NCBI GenBank assembly: GCA_001051155.2
Contig: JYIP02000010.1
Span: 1,054,001 to 1,118,000 of the forward strand
Length of the DNA stretch: 64,000 bases
Reading direction: 5' to 3'
Origin: Chrysoporthe austroafricana
Lineage: Eukaryota > Ascomycota > Sordariomycetes > Diaporthales > Cryphonectriaceae
The notes below the pieces were generated by a model. It ran no database searches. It had not been told where the DNA came from and saw only the letters and a list, made by a program, of their open reading frames with translations. Position 1 is the stretch's first letter; every line of letters begins with the position of its first letter. Positions 9,524 to 21,588 of this stretch are shown here, in pieces. The translations under genes were made by a program, and so were the position numbers.

Positions 9524-10600
9524 ATGTTTGGAGTTGTTTTCCCCTCCGACGAGCCAGTTATCTGCGCCGTTTTCGGCATCCAGTACCAAGGCGAGACGCC
9601 CCCGGAGAAGAAGGGTGCCCTGATCGATGCCTTCCACAGACTCATCCAACCCTCGGCATCCTACATCGACAACATCGACGAGGCTGGACAAAAGGGCCTC
9701 CGCGGGTGGACAACGCGGATATGGCTTTCCTACTGGACATCCAGGACTCACTTCAATACATGGTGGCAGAGCCCCGAGGTGTCCCTCTTCTGGTCCTCCC
9801 TCCCAGCAGACGCTGGCGTCTACCGCGAGGTCATGGCTATCTCCCCCAGGCGGGCCCAGTTCGGCACCAACAAGGAGACGCCATCGGGGCTTGCCCATGT
9901 CGGCGAGCTTGTCCCCAACACGACTACTATCTTCTACTGGGGCTGCTACCGCGACCGGTACCAGGACGCCTCACCCGACAACCGCATGCACTCAAACCTG
10001 GATGGGCCGCCCCAGCCCACGATAGCTAGGAAGCATAGCGATGTCAACGTCACGGGCGCTAGCGGCATCAGGATGGGCAGTGTCAGGATGACACGGTTCC
10101 CCGAAAACCTCTGTTTCCTCGTCGAGGGCCAGGACCATAGCGCCACCTCAGCGGAGGAGAAATCGCACTGGATGGAGCGGTTCGAAGACGCTGTGACAAC
10201 GTGGATGACGGACCTGCGCGATTCGGGGCCTGAGGCGGGTATCCTGGACGCGCGGTTCTGCTATGCGCCCGAGTCGGGGAGATACTGCCAGAACAGGCGT
10301 GATGGGGAGGAGGACAACTTTACAGCGTTGAGCTACAGGCGCAAGGTGCAGATCTTCTGGTTCATGGACCACAGGCACCTGGAGAAGATCGGGCGCTCGA
10401 ATAAAGGCCATGCGGCGCTGCGGAGCAACTTTATCGAGTCGTACTGCCCTGCCGGGCCGATGGGGGGCATCGGGCAGCTGATGCTGTGGGTGGAGTCAAG
10501 CATCCTGAAGGCGGGCGATATTGAGGCCGAGTATGTGGGATGTCTGGACGGCACTGGGTTTATGGCTTTTGAAGGGCACCCGGCTTTCAAGATGGCATGA
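9524..10600 (+). CDS. haem-dependent aldoxime dehydratase (phenylacetaldoxime-dehydratase family)
   Basis: This enzyme would dehydrate aldoximes (R-CH=N-OH) to nitriles using a b-type haem. It is a single exon of 358 aa, close to the roughly 350-residue family size. The start is the first ATG, directly before FGVVFPSDEPVICAVFGIQYQ, the first family-like strand. Recognisable segments are IWLSYWTSRTHFNTWWQSPEV, the central block YWGCYRDRYQDASPDN, the ENLCFLVEGQD strand, and the His-rich haem-pocket region FWFMDHRHLEKIGRSNKGH near 10358-10414. The C terminus (AEYVGCLDGTGFMAFEGHP) is also family-like. The gene is divergent from the Zn2Cys6 regulator and two genes from the nitrilase, giving a plausible aldoxime to nitrile to acid route. 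I assign the family with confidence from overall pattern; the exact proximal and distal His residues I cannot fix without an alignment. Confidence 0.85.
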   Translation: MFGVVFPSDEPVICAVFGIQYQGETPPEKKGALIDAFHRLIQPSASYIDNIDEAGQKGLRGWTTRIWLSYWTSRTHFNTWWQSPEVSLFWSSLPADAGVYREVMAISPRRAQFGTNKETPSGLAHVGELVPNTTTIFYWGCYRDRYQDASPDNRMHSNLDGPPQPTIARKHSDVNVTGASGIRMGSVRMTRFPENLCFLVEGQDHSATSAEEKSHWMERFEDAVTTWMTDLRDSGPEAGILDARFCYAPESGRYCQNRRDGEEDNFTALSYRRKVQIFWFMDHRHLEKIGRSNKGHAALRSNFIESYCPAGPMGGIGQLMLWVESSILKAGDIEAEYVGCLDGTGFMAFEGHPAFKMA

Positions 10601-11402
10601 AAGATATCTGATGGACGAGTGTTTGTCCTTGCCATTGTTGATATAAGCACTACTATGCCCAAACACTGGACCATTCGTCTGCAAAGTGGTCTGCCGCTTT
10701 GACTCGCAATACTTGTCCCAAAATGCTGTCACTCCATGCCAGGTAACTGTTCCGGAGAAGCAAGAGACTAAGGCAAAGATTCAATTGACTCATTATAGAG
10801 TATATTCAGTCCCAGTAATCCGAGGAAAGAAAAATCGATCTATATGTACTAAATAATATATGGCTTGAATATCAGGCCAATATCCTAAGTGGTCACCGAG
10901 ATATTGAAGGATGAAAGAGGGCCGGATTATCTCATGACTCATGTCAGCTTATTCTTAGCCCACGTGCCTTCACAATCGCGAAATTCCAGCTTCTCCTGGG
11001 GAGAAATATAAGTGTCAAGCTGATGGACGCATCAGCGATTCGCTTTTGCACTTTTTTCTCTCTAAGCGCGCCTCACTATTCTGGACGTTAATCAATGATT
11101 AATCGCAATTCCAATCTAAAGCAGGCTAAAAACCCTGTTGCTCTTTGCCACCATTAGGGCTACCTGTCCGCACGAATCGTGCCCAAGTCTCCAATAGACT
11201 CTTTGAAAGCGCTGTATCAGCCTGGTCCCATGGCCACGCATCAAATTGCCGAAGGCGCGCAGTACGTTAGTGCAGTGAAAGGCGCCCGCGAGTCTCTTTT
11301 CAATCACGCCCGAGCTTGGGGGAACTGGTGCGGCGCGCAGAAATCTATTAGACTACAAAGGTGACTTCAGGTTACAGACTTGCAGTCATGCGGATGTCCA
11401 TG
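10601..11402. other. intergenic stretch, nothing recognised
   Basis: This is sequence downstream of the aldoxime dehydratase. Short ORFs of 60-78 codons on both strands have no recognisable domain. It also contains the region beyond the stop of the interrupted gene. Confidence 0.4.
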
Positions 11403-11834
11403 TCAGCCAGACAAAGACTTGGTCGGTACGAAGCTGGGACATTGAAGTCCGCACTTCGGGGTCAGTAGCCGCAGGATACAGATGGAACATGTTTTCCGCC
11501 TATTCGCTGAATATTTCAAGCTCGCTAAGGGTGGTGATTTCATAGCTATAGGGCTGGATCTCGAGATTGCTACTTCCAGATAGAGCCCCTTACATAAGTA
11601 TAAGTCTGATGGCCGAGGATAGATGTTTATGAATACTCGCAGTTCTAGCATGGGAAATTGACTCACACTGGGTATGCTTGGTGAATTTGGAAGGGATCTA
11701 CTAGCTGAGACACTCTGTGTGTTACTAACTCGGCGCTCTCGACCCAGATCGAGAGGTGGTGCAGGCGTGGATTCGCGTGACCTTAAACCGAGTACGATGG
11801 CTATTGCGCTCTCCGTGATTGAATTCTCTAGAGC
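11403..11834 (-). pseudogene. downstream half of a host gene split by the copia element
   Basis: Read on the minus strand from 11834, the sequence is open to a TGA at 11403. The frame is the one obtained when 54894-54755 is joined to 11829 with one copy of the 5-bp duplication. The joined reading passes through KLTALENSITESA and a Ser/Pro-rich segment (SASRSLPNSPSIPSVSQF). A GTGAGT that could be a splice donor occurs near 11675. A second frame further down (ending FVWLTWTSA) also looks protein-like but holds a TAG, so the true 3' exon structure is uncertain. I do not recognise the protein family. Confidence 0.6.
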
Positions 11835-12039
11835 TGTGGGATAGCCAGTATAGGACAGCCAGAGCTATTCACTCTGGCATATGGGTACGGGCCAGGATAT
11901 GGCCCGTACGCCAGGGCCAAAGCCATTTCTACGCTCTGGCTATTGCTCACGGCTTTCTTTCCCTCCTTTCTGCTAGACAAATACAATAGACAGCAAATCG
12001 AAACCGATTTATTACGTACGTGGTTAAGCCCAGCCAATA
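11835..12039 (+). repeat. copia 5' LTR (205 bp)
   Basis: It starts TGTGGGATAG and ends CCAATA (an original CCAACA with C to T). It aligns without gaps to the right LTR over 205 bp; the differences I noticed are transitions. It contains a strong hairpin: GTACGGGCCA at 11885-11894, a 5-nt loop, and its complement at 11900-11909, itself enclosed by CTGGC/GCCAG. Confidence 0.88.
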
Positions 12040-12850
12040 CTGATCAGTAATTGCCTTTGGGTAATTACAGATAGCTAGGTTAAAGAGACAGGACTTTGAA
12101 GACTTGTTTAAGTTCTATACAATGCTAGCGATTGATGCCAGTAATGCGTAAGGCTTACTTTCGATAAGGCATTTTATATTAAATATTAGCGATTGCTTTT
12201 TCAGATTTCCTTATAGAAAACTAGACTTTTTGAATAATTGTTAAGGAAAATCTTCTTTATTAACGGATTTCTTTAATTATCGAAATTATATTTTCTAAGG
12301 CAAGCGAGATATATATTTGTTACGTATAAGAAATAAATAATATATAAACGAATTATATAGCCAAACTTATATAGCATATATTATTTAGCCGGTTTATAAT
12401 AGCTAGCAATAATAGCATTTTCTAATTAGAAATTCTGATAGAAGGATTTCGAATTGAGAAATCCTTTTGGAATATAATTAACTTAATTATCTGAATTAAT
12501 TCAATTATAGAAAAGTTAAATAGAGCTTAGCTTGCTATAATAATAGCAAGGACGATAAGAATTTATATTTTTAAATATTTATTTAATAATAATCTCTTTT
12601 ACGTTTTTCGTAATAATTTCGACAGATAAATCTAAGATATATTCGAAACCGTACTTAATGCTTATCGCTATCCTTGCAAATACTTTTTATAGCAATAAAG
12701 TATTTATATAAGATATAATAACGGCTATATAGCTTTTTAACTTATTAAATTCTTGTAAAGAAAGGATTTTTTTTGAATAAAACTAAGCAAAAATAATAAT
12801 AGCGATATTCGAGTTTGAAAGCCGGGTATATTAATAATAATAAGCTATTC
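12040..12850 (+). pseudogene. copia gag-side internal region, heavily decayed
   Basis: This lies between the 5' LTR and the insertion point of gypsy element 2. It is very AT-rich with stops in every frame. By position it should hold the primer-binding site and gag, but no motif survives that I can name. Confidence 0.5.
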
Positions 12851-13295
12851 TGTTATAACTTAACATGCAACCCAGGATACGCAACGCAAGGAAGGAACTA
12901 TTATAATACCATACTCCTAGCCCCGCCCGAAAAACTTACAGTTGCTTATATAATCAAGGGATAGGGTTAAATAAGATACGGCTTACCAGATTACTAGACG
13001 AGCCAGTAAGCCAAGCTTACTGGATTACTTAGTAAGCAAGTAATCTCTATTGAAAAGCTGGACATATAAGGACAAGATATTTACCAGATAAATTACTATA
13101 GCTTTTCAGTCGTAAATTTAAATATTATTTGGACCCTATATATTATTCAAGTAATAATTACTTTAGGCTTATAAATATTGCGAAAACTCTATTAAAAGTA
13201 TTTCGGTATTCAAAGCTTATATTTAATACCGTTCTTATTAGCATAAACCTTTTAACTCTATAATATATTTTAGGATTGCTATAGCATTTATAATA
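12851..13295 (+). repeat. element 2 5' LTR
   Basis: It begins TGTTATAACTTAACATGC and ends GCATTTATAATA (degenerate TG...CA ends; TGTTATAA/TTATAACA inverted termini are shared by the whole family). Its partner is 42230-42674. Confidence 0.87.
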
Positions 13296-14230
13296 TTTTT
13301 ACGCTTTTTATTCAAAAACGGTTTAATATATACTCTTTGAATAATACTCGAAATACGATAGCGCTTTAAATTCTATCTTTTTCTAATAACCCGGCTTTTT
13401 AGGAAAAAAACCCTAATTATCCTTATTAACGAATAGTTCTAAAAATAGAATATAGCTTTATATTAGCAGCTTAAAGAAATTAAGAACGAAGTTTTCTATT
13501 TTAATACCTTTTAACAAGCTAAAGTTTTTACGTTTAATAAGCCAAGATCGTACAAAAGTATATACGGAAATTTCCAAGCTTTCTTAACTTAATTCAAAGC
13601 TTATTTCAAATATTGTAGTATTTAGTTTAGGATTATTTATAATAAAATCGATTTTGCAAGAAGCCGTTTCAAAAGGCCTGCTTTTTAATAATAAGAACTA
13701 ATTTCCCGCAATTACTTAAATAATAACGAAACTTTTCGTTCCGAGAATACCAAGCGCATTTTCTAATACTATTTCAACTTTGAAATAGCCTTTACAAAAA
13801 CCTTTAGAAATCCGGATAAATAATATATTATAGTACGATAGCTAGAGGCATTCCGATAAACCAGCTCGGTAACGGATTATATAACCAAATTCAAGCAGAT
13901 TATAGCCTATCTGGATTATAAAAATAAACCCTTTATAAATGCTTATTATGCAAGATTTAAAGAAGAAATCAAAGACGAATTTTATAAGGAAAACTAATCC
14001 GAAAAACTTAATAAGTTTATTAACAAAGCAATTCGTATCGATAATCGATTTTACGAATGCCGATAATAATAACAGAAAAATTATAGCAATATTCCGAAAT
14101 ATTAACTTAATTCTGAAAGGCGTAAATTCTAGCAAAAAAATTAAAAAAAGTATAGCTTATTTAAATATTACGCATACTAAACCTATAAAAATAAATACTT
14201 TTGCATAAGAATAACGTAAAGGAATTACTT
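13296..14230 (+). pseudogene. element 2 gag remnant up to the zinc knuckle
   Basis: The gag-type sequence is broken by many stops. The reading around 13860-14210 matches the other copies (TDYIAEFRQIIAYL-like text, then DEFYK and EKLNKFINKAI). It stops at 14230, where element 1 is inserted. The frame and nucleotide sequence resume at 22031 with the zinc-knuckle codons. Confidence 0.7.
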
Positions 14231-15116
14231 TGTTATAAATGCTGCAGCAATCCTGAAATATACCGTAAGATCAAGGGATTTATACTAATAAGAGCGGTAC
14301 CAAATACAGGTGTTATGAACCAATACGCAGGACCAGGATGCGGCACCAAAACCACCCGAAACGGCCCACTCAGTGCCGGGATTTTTAGGCCTGGCTGCAG
14401 AACCAACGGGATGCTTACATAAGCCGGGGTTAGGGACAGATAAGATAAGGATCATGGATCACCAAGTGAGCCGGTGAGCCAGGCTTACCAGCTCACCTAA
14501 TGAGCCGAAGATCCCATACTGAAGAGCTGGATATATAAGGACCAGATATCTACCAAGACAGATAGTGATAGCTCTTCAGTTGTCAATCTAAGTATCAATT
14601 GGACCCTACCATTGATAGTCGCCCAAGACTTATGAACATTACGATATTCAGTGAACGTGTTTCGACAGCCAGGGCTTATACTTGGCACCGCTCTTGTTAG
14701 CATAAACCTCTTGACTCTACGGCATATCTCAGGATTGCTGCAGCGTTCATAACAACGGGCTTTAAATATTAGAATACGATTTACTGAGTATCGCAAATAT
14801 TTATAAATCTTGGGCGACTATTAATAGTAATGTCCAATTGATACTTAGATTGATAACTAAAGAGCTATTACTGTTTATTTGATAGAGGTCTGGTCCTTAT
14901 ATATCCAACTTTTCAGTATGGGATTACTGGCTTATCGGGTGAGCTGGTAAGCCTGGCTTGCCGGCTTACTTAGTAATCCAATAATCCTTATCTTATCTAA
15001 CCCTAACCCTAGCTTACGTAAGCATTCATTGGGTTTTTGCAGTTAATCCTGAAATCCCGATACCGGGCGGGTCGTTCCTGGTACTATACTCTGGTTCTGC
15101 GTATGGGTTTATAATA
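14231..15116 (-). repeat. element 1 3' LTR, interrupted by a solo LTR
   Basis: It reads 14231-14310 and resumes at 14755; one copy of the ACGGG duplication must be removed. The total, 437 bp, equals the right LTR. It contains a short telomere-like CCCTAACCCTA run near 15000-15012, which is part of the LTR and not a telomere. Confidence 0.87.
14311..14754 (+). mobile_element. solo LTR nested in element 1's LTR
   Basis: This 444-bp LTR starts TGTTATGAACC and ends GTTCATAACA. It is of the same family but in the opposite orientation to its host LTR. The duplication is ACAGG (14306-14310) and ACGGG (14755-14759), differing by one transition. No internal region accompanies it. Its base composition is near balanced and it shows little RIP compared with surrounding sequence, so it is probably the youngest event in the nest. 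Confidence 0.88.
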
Positions 15117-15389
15117 CTATCTCCCGCCCTATCGGTTGATATCCCTATTAACTTCTTTGTAAGCTTCCCCTGGTTCTCTTTTTATTTGTCGTGCCTTCCT
15201 GATCAGGATATCGGGTAGAGTATAAAAGAACCGTTCGCTCAAGACTTAGCGTCGTAATTTTCTTTTAGAGGCAATTCTTTAACGCGCCGTTCAGATACTT
15301 TCCTGTTCGTTTTGTAAGGGTCGCGGTATCCTAGTTTGCCAGGTTTCTGAATAGGATTCTTCTTGTTATTCGGAATGCGTACGGCTTAA

Positions 15390-15800
15390 TCGTTCTCGTT
15401 ACGATATTTTGGGCATTGCTCCCGATAAGCTACGCAAGATAGTTCAATACTATTAGGAGCTGGAAGATGAATTGGAAGCGGCGGAAGAGAAAGTCTTCCG
15501 CTTTCGGCGCCAAAAGCGTATGTGGTATGAGAAGATAATGCGGGCCGTTCGGCAAGGAATCGATAGCATAGAAGAGTTAGAAAGACTGGAAGCCGAGAAG
15601 GCCGAGGAAGAGCGTCGCAGGGCCGAGGTTGAATGTCGTATTACGGAAACCTTTATTCCCGAGAGTCTTTTCCCTAAGAATTTCGATTTCGAGGCTGCTT
15701 TGTAGCAGTTTGGTTCCGAAATGGATTAGTCCATTACCGTTTCGGAAATTAAGCCCGAAAGCGCGGCCGGTTTTTCGGGTATTAACTATTCTTCTGGTTA
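15390..15800 (+). pseudogene. element 1 antisense coiled-coil ORF
   Basis: This lies on the strand opposite to gag-pol, between the 3' LTR and the chromodomain. In one frame it reads YSECVRLNRSRYDILGIAP, then LRKIVQYY, a TAG (from CAG), then ELEDELEAAEEKVFRFRRQK, and a long Glu/Ala/Arg-rich helix to FPKNFDFEAAL with another TAG. The longest open piece is about 15472-15705. A TATA-like TATAAAAG lies upstream at about 15220-15227 on the same strand. A protein with heptad-like charge pattern is inferred; its function is unknown. Confidence 0.65.
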
Positions 15801-15849
15801 ATTAATAGGTTTTTTCGACTGGTTATTTATTATTTCCGTACTGGGTACT

Positions 15850-18800
15850 AACTAATAGCTATCTTATCCCAGTAGATTTGGAAAGCTTATTTCGCATTGG
15901 CTAGGTTTTTGGCTAGTTCCTAGCTATTCTCGCTTAAGTAATATCCTTTCTATTTGATTAGGTATTCTTTGTAATTTGTTAGTTTTCGGTATTTGAGGAT
16001 TCGTTCTATTTCGTATTCTAATTCGTTACTTTCTATTTATACCGTATTATTTGTTTTGGCTATTTTGAGTACGGATTTAAGAAGCGAGATATAAAAAACT
16101 GGGTGAATTCTTATTCCGTAAGGTAATGCAAGTTCAAAATTGATATTTGAGATTTTCCTTAGAATTTTAAATGGTCCGAATTTCTTATAATCTAGCAAGT
16201 AAAAGGGTCTAGTTATCTTGATATGTTCTTTTTGTCGAACGAAATAGACTTTATCTCTTTCTTACAGAATTAGTCTTTTAATTCTTTTGGAATTGGCATA
16301 TCGGGTTATTCTTTCTTGTATAAATTTTAGTTTTTTCTGAAATTCTTTTTGGACTTTCTTAATCTTTTTGATTTATTTTTTTGCTGCTTTTGCATTTGCT
16401 CCTAGTAATTTATCGTAATAGGCTATTGGGTTATAGCTATATAATGCATAGAATAATAACTTCTTTATTATATTTGTATTTGCGTTATTATATACGAATT
16501 GTATTAAAGGTAATAGGTTAATTCAATTATTTTATTTATAATTCATATAATATCGTAAATATTATTTGATAATTTGGTTCGTTCGTTCTGTTTGTTTATC
16601 TATTTATGGGTAGAATGCTATAGATATTTTTTATTATATTCCGAGTAGTCTTATAAGTAAAGTCTAAAAATTCGATACGAACTTTCTATCTCTATCGGAA
16701 ATAATTTCTCTAGGCATGCTATAATTTGCTATAACCGTTCTTAAGAATGTATATGCGAGGTTTTCCGCTATATTATTTTCCTTATAAAGGAAAAAGTAAG
16801 CGTACTTGCTTAGTTTGCAAACCATTATTAGAATGCTATCGTATTGCATTTTAATTAAAGGTTTTCGTAAGAAAAGTAGCTTTATAATAAAATCCTAGCT
16901 AATAGATTGCCAAACTGCTTCCGGGATAGGGAATAGTTAGAGCAGTCTATAGGGCTTATAATATTCGATCTTATTTTTCTTGCAGCTATTGCATTCTCGT
17001 AGGATTTCTTCGATTCTTTTCTTTAGTCCTGGAAAGTTTTAGTATTTCTTGATTCTTTCGTATATAGCTCTGATTCCTTAATATCCGTATGCTAGTACGC
17101 TATATATATTTCGGATATATTCGTCTTATTTTTCGGGAATTATGCTTTCTGGTCTTTTTTTGTTATTACTGATTTTGATAGTTATATCGAGTTCTCTGGC
17201 TTTATTTACAAGGTTGCTATCCTTATCCTGCCGAAAGATATTCTGAAATTCTTTTGGTTCTATATTTTGGTAATCTAATTGTTTGTTAAATATATTTGCT
17301 TTGCCGTTTTCTAATCTTTTACAATAAACGATCTTTAAGTCAAATTATAAAAGGAATTCCGCTTATTTAACTTATCGCTTATTTAGGATTTTCGTTATTA
17401 TGAATATTATTAAGTTTTTATAATCGGAATGCATTATGATTTGGTATTTTGTTCCGATCAAGTAGTATTATTATTTTTCGAATGCTTTTATTATTGCTAT
17501 TAATTCCTTGTCCGGAATGCTATAATTGAGTTCTGGGCTATTTAGTTTCTTTGAGAAATTGCTTACGATCTTGAAGCGTTTCTGATTATCTTGCTAGCTT
17601 AGCTGTTTTCCTAATGCGTAATCTGATATATCGGTTTCGATTTCAAATGGCCTATTTGGGTTTGCTTCGTAAAATATAAGTTCTGATATTACCCGTTTCT
17701 TGATTTTGTCGAATATTTCTTATGCCTTTTATATTTATTCGAACTTTTGGTCTTTCTTTGTAAGATCTGTAAAAGGACGTACAATTTTGTTATAATTCCG
17801 AATAAACTGTCGGTAGAAATTGGCATAGCCGAAAAATGCTCTAACTTCTTTCGTTTTTTCTAATATAAGCTATTCTTTTATTGTTTGGACTTTATTTTTT
17901 TGCATGCTAATTTTGCTTAATTCAATTGTATAACCGAAATAATTAACTTTTTATTAATGGAAATAATATTTGCTTGGCTCGATTAGGAATTTATTATCCT
18001 GTAAAGTCTGAAATATTTGCCGTATATGCTATTTATAGAATTCGAAATCCTTTGAATAAATAAAGATATTATCAAAATAAATAATAATAATAGTATTTAG
18101 ATATTCGCGAAAGATATCGTTAATTATCTTTTGGAAAAATATAAGCGCATTAGTTAGTCCAAAAAGTAAGATTACGTATTCGAAATATCCGTAATGGGTC
18201 CTGAATACTATTTTCCAAATATTATCTTCCTTAATTCGAATATAATAATACTTTTCCTTAAGGTTAAGCATAATGAACTAATTTGCTCTTATTAATCGGT
18301 CTTGTATTTCTCCTATTAAGGGTAAGGGATAGCGATTCTTGATCGTAATATTATTAAGCTGCTTATAATTTACGCAAAATCGTAATTTGCTATTTTTCTT
18401 AAGTACGAATAGAATTGAATATTCCGCTAGTAATCGTAATTTTCGTATATAGCCTCTTTTTAGGTTTTTGTCGATATATTCCTTAAATATTTCGAGTTTT
18501 GCTTAATCGAGTTTGTAAATAAAGTAATTTTTGGGTTTTATTCTTTTTTTTTTAGCAGGATTTTATAGTTAAAGGGCCCATATTCTGGTAAGCCGGTATC
18601 GAATTTTCTTTGCTATAGTTTCTTAAACTCGTAATATTCTCGTAATACGTTCTTAAGTTCTGGTAGCGGTCTTTCTTCGTTTTCCGCAATTTGTAAGAAT
18701 AGGAAATACCGTTAAGCGTATTTTTCTTTTATTACTTCCTTCCTTTATTTATATATTTTGGTTTCTGGTAGCTATAAGTATCTGTTATTTGTAAGGCCGA

Positions 18801-19500
18801 ATTTCTTTTTGTAATTCTTTCGTTCTTATTATGCTGGAAGCTGAATTTCCTTATAGTTCTATAGTCTATATAGTTTTGTAACGTTCCGTACCGGTTCAGC
18901 TTTTTGCTAAATGCTAGTTGCTAGAATTTTTAGTCCGTTTTTAACCTGTATTTGTAAGTTCGAAGTTTCCGTAACCCTTCCTTTTGTTTTGGCAAATCTT
19001 TCTGCTTTAGGGGTAAATCTGAGCTTATTTGAGCGCATGTTTTCGATATTATCTTTAGTAATTAGGATTTTCCCTTTTCCGTTAATTGCAATCCTTTCAG
19101 TAAGTACGGCTTGCTCTTATAAAATCTGGCTAATAATCCAATCGATATAAGGGTTGTGCTTTTTGAGCTAAGGTATTCCCAAGATTAATTCGTATTATGC
19201 CGTATTTATAATATCGAAAGTAGTTTCTGTTATAAGGCTTTGGATCGAGATAAGTAAGTAATTAGTTTCTATATCGATTATGCCAAAGTTATATGCAATC
19301 GCTTTCCTTTCTATAATATTAAGTTTATAAGGTTTTTTTTTTTGCGCTCAAAGAATCTATTCCTTGTTAATAATTTCTGGCGAGATGAAATTTCCTTATA
19401 TGCCGCTATCCAATAATGCGCTATAATATTGCCCGTTAATATATGCGTTCAAGATAATATATTCTTTCTTATTATTCGTAATAATATATAGGGACTTTAT
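15850..19500 (-). pseudogene. element 1 pol remnant: protease, RT, RNase H, integrase, chromodomain
   Basis: On the minus strand from right to left are a protease-like LLDSG segment near 19400-19440 and RT near 18560-17780, with open piece 18271-18029. That piece includes the polymerase signature as YFDN, so the second catalytic Asp is lost. RNase H follows near 17660-17300. Integrase core text (KLSKYAYFFLYKENNIAE, then SDRDRKFVSNF) is in the open piece 16849-16664. A chromodomain (YKEYLIK.KGYYLSEN with Trp codons turned to stops) lies near 16060-15890. Many stops make it non-functional. Confidence 0.85.
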
Positions 19501-20609
19501 AGCCCTGATCGGCTGCTATCTTTTTACAGGCGATCTTTTCCTTTTAAATCGTTTCGTGCTTGCTTTGCTGCTTGTTTCGCCAATCTTCTTGCTTGGCTTT
19601 AAGCATATTATTTTGCCTTTTCGGCTTTTTGCAATCGGTACTATTCTTTGGCTTTATCTTGCATATGGATAGAATATGCCGATATATAGCATTATTCCTA
19701 TATTATTCTTCTTTGAACGCATTTCTATAAGCAATTATCTAATAGCCCGATATAAGCATTGCTGTATTCGATATGCAAGATTTTTCTATATTTTCCCTAG
19801 GATTCCGCAATAAGTTGGATTAATTAATCCTATTTTCTGATTAGGAATTAATTGTATTTGATTTTCTTGCTAAAATGTATCTAGCAATTATAATATACGC
19901 AATATATCCAAATAAGTTTATAATGTCGAGGGTATAAGTAATTAATCCTTCTATTTTTCTAGGGTTTATATCCGCTATTCTGGAATGGGATGCTTTGGAA
20001 AAGCTTTTATAGTATAAGCCCGTATATTAAGTATTCAATCTTCGTATGTTTGGTTATCCAGTTGCTGTACTTTTGCTGTAGCTGTTCCGTATTTTGAGTA
20101 TCGGGCTCTTCCGATTCTTTCTCAAGTATAGGGGTTGGTAAGTTGTCTGGCTATCAGTCTGGGAATATTATTTCTTTCGTAGCGGTATTAAGTATAAGTA
20201 TTGTTATGCTTAAGGTGCCGAGTTCTTCTCTTACTAATGCTTCTTATCGCTTGTCGAAATATATCTTTAAGGGAAATCGTCCTAAGTCTTCTTTTTCTTT
20301 GATATCCAACGGGTTGCTTGAACAGTCCAAGTCGCTATCGTTTATAACTATATTGTAAAGTGGGCTTTTTCTTCCCATAGCGAGTTATTTCTGTCCTTTA
20401 AGTTTATATAGAAACTATCCTAAGCTTTCTTTTTCCGAAAGGTGCAGTAAGCAGTAATCTTAATAGCAAGCTATCTAGCTTATGCTACCGTAATTAAGGT
20501 TTGCTGCTTGCTTTGGCAGGATATTATTATTTAGCTAATTGGGTTCTTATTGCTAGGCGATATTAGCTTATCTTTCCGAAACTAGTTTCCAGTTTCGTTT
20601 CTTCTTTTC

Positions 20610-21588
20610 CTAATAGCAATTGCGGGCGATATATCCTTTCCTATTACAATTGTAATAAGTAATTCCTTTGCATTATTCTCGTACGAAGGCATTTAGTTTT
20701 ATAAATCCGGTATATATCGTACCCGAATAGGCTATACTTTTCTGGTTGCCGTATTAAAATCTGCGCTTTTCAGAATTGGGCTAGTATTTCGGGGTATAGC
20801 TATAGTTTTTCTATTACTGCTAGCGTTATTCGTAAAGGCGATTGTCGATACGGACTGCCTTATTGATAAACTCGTTAAGTTTTTCGGGTCGGTCTTTTTT
20901 ATAGAATTCGTCCTTAATTTCTTCCTTAAATCCCGCATAGTAAATATCTATAAGGGGCTTATTTTCGTAGTTAAGATATGCGATAATCTGTCGAAACTCG
21001 GCCGTATAGTCCGCTATTAATCCTATTTGCCGAAATGCTTTCAATTGCCGTATTGCAATGCATTATTCGTCCGGATTTCCGAAAGTTTTAATAAAGGCTT
21101 CCTCGAAATTGGAATAATGCTGGAAAATACGCTTAGTATTCTCAGAGCGAAATATATTATCGTTATCCAAATAATTGCGAAGCGTGAGTTCCTATTACTG
21201 GAATGCCATCCTTTCCAGTCGGCTTCCTGCGAAATCGATCTTATCGTAAGTAGTTCTAAACTGGGTGCCGTAATGCTTGAAATAGGCTTTAAGCTGGGTT
21301 AAGAAGGCCTGGAAGTTTCCTCGAATGCTTTTGTAAGGCCTGGGCTTATCAAGCTTGAAAGCTTTTGCTTGCTAAAAGGTGCTAAGACGAATAACCTCGT
21401 TTTTGACTTCTTCAAGCTGCTGGTATAGGGCTACATTCTGCTGCTGGAATTGCTCGTTAGTAAGGGCAGCCGGGGCCTTTTCTTAAAGGGCTTAATTGCT
21501 GGAAGAAAACGGAATCTGGGGCGCTATCGTATTCTGGTATTGCTCAAGGGGAATATACTGAACCGTTCTTGAATAAGAGTTATCAAAA
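20610..21588 (-). pseudogene. element 1 gag remnant with degenerate zinc knuckle
   Basis: Gag text is visible in the open piece 21044-20826 (QIGLIADYTAEFRQIIAYLN, then DEFYKKDRPEKLNEFINKAV). The CCHC knuckle near 20672-20618 reads GITYYNCNRKGYIARNCY, with Cys and His replaced by Tyr. These are transition-type changes. Confidence 0.75.

Noticed and set aside
14995..15015. CCCTAACCCTAA-like telomeric hexamers (also GGGTTAGGGTTA-type strings near 34425 and 41325)
   Set aside because: Only one or two units, always at the same place inside the gypsy LTRs, so they are part of the LTR sequence and not interstitial telomeres.
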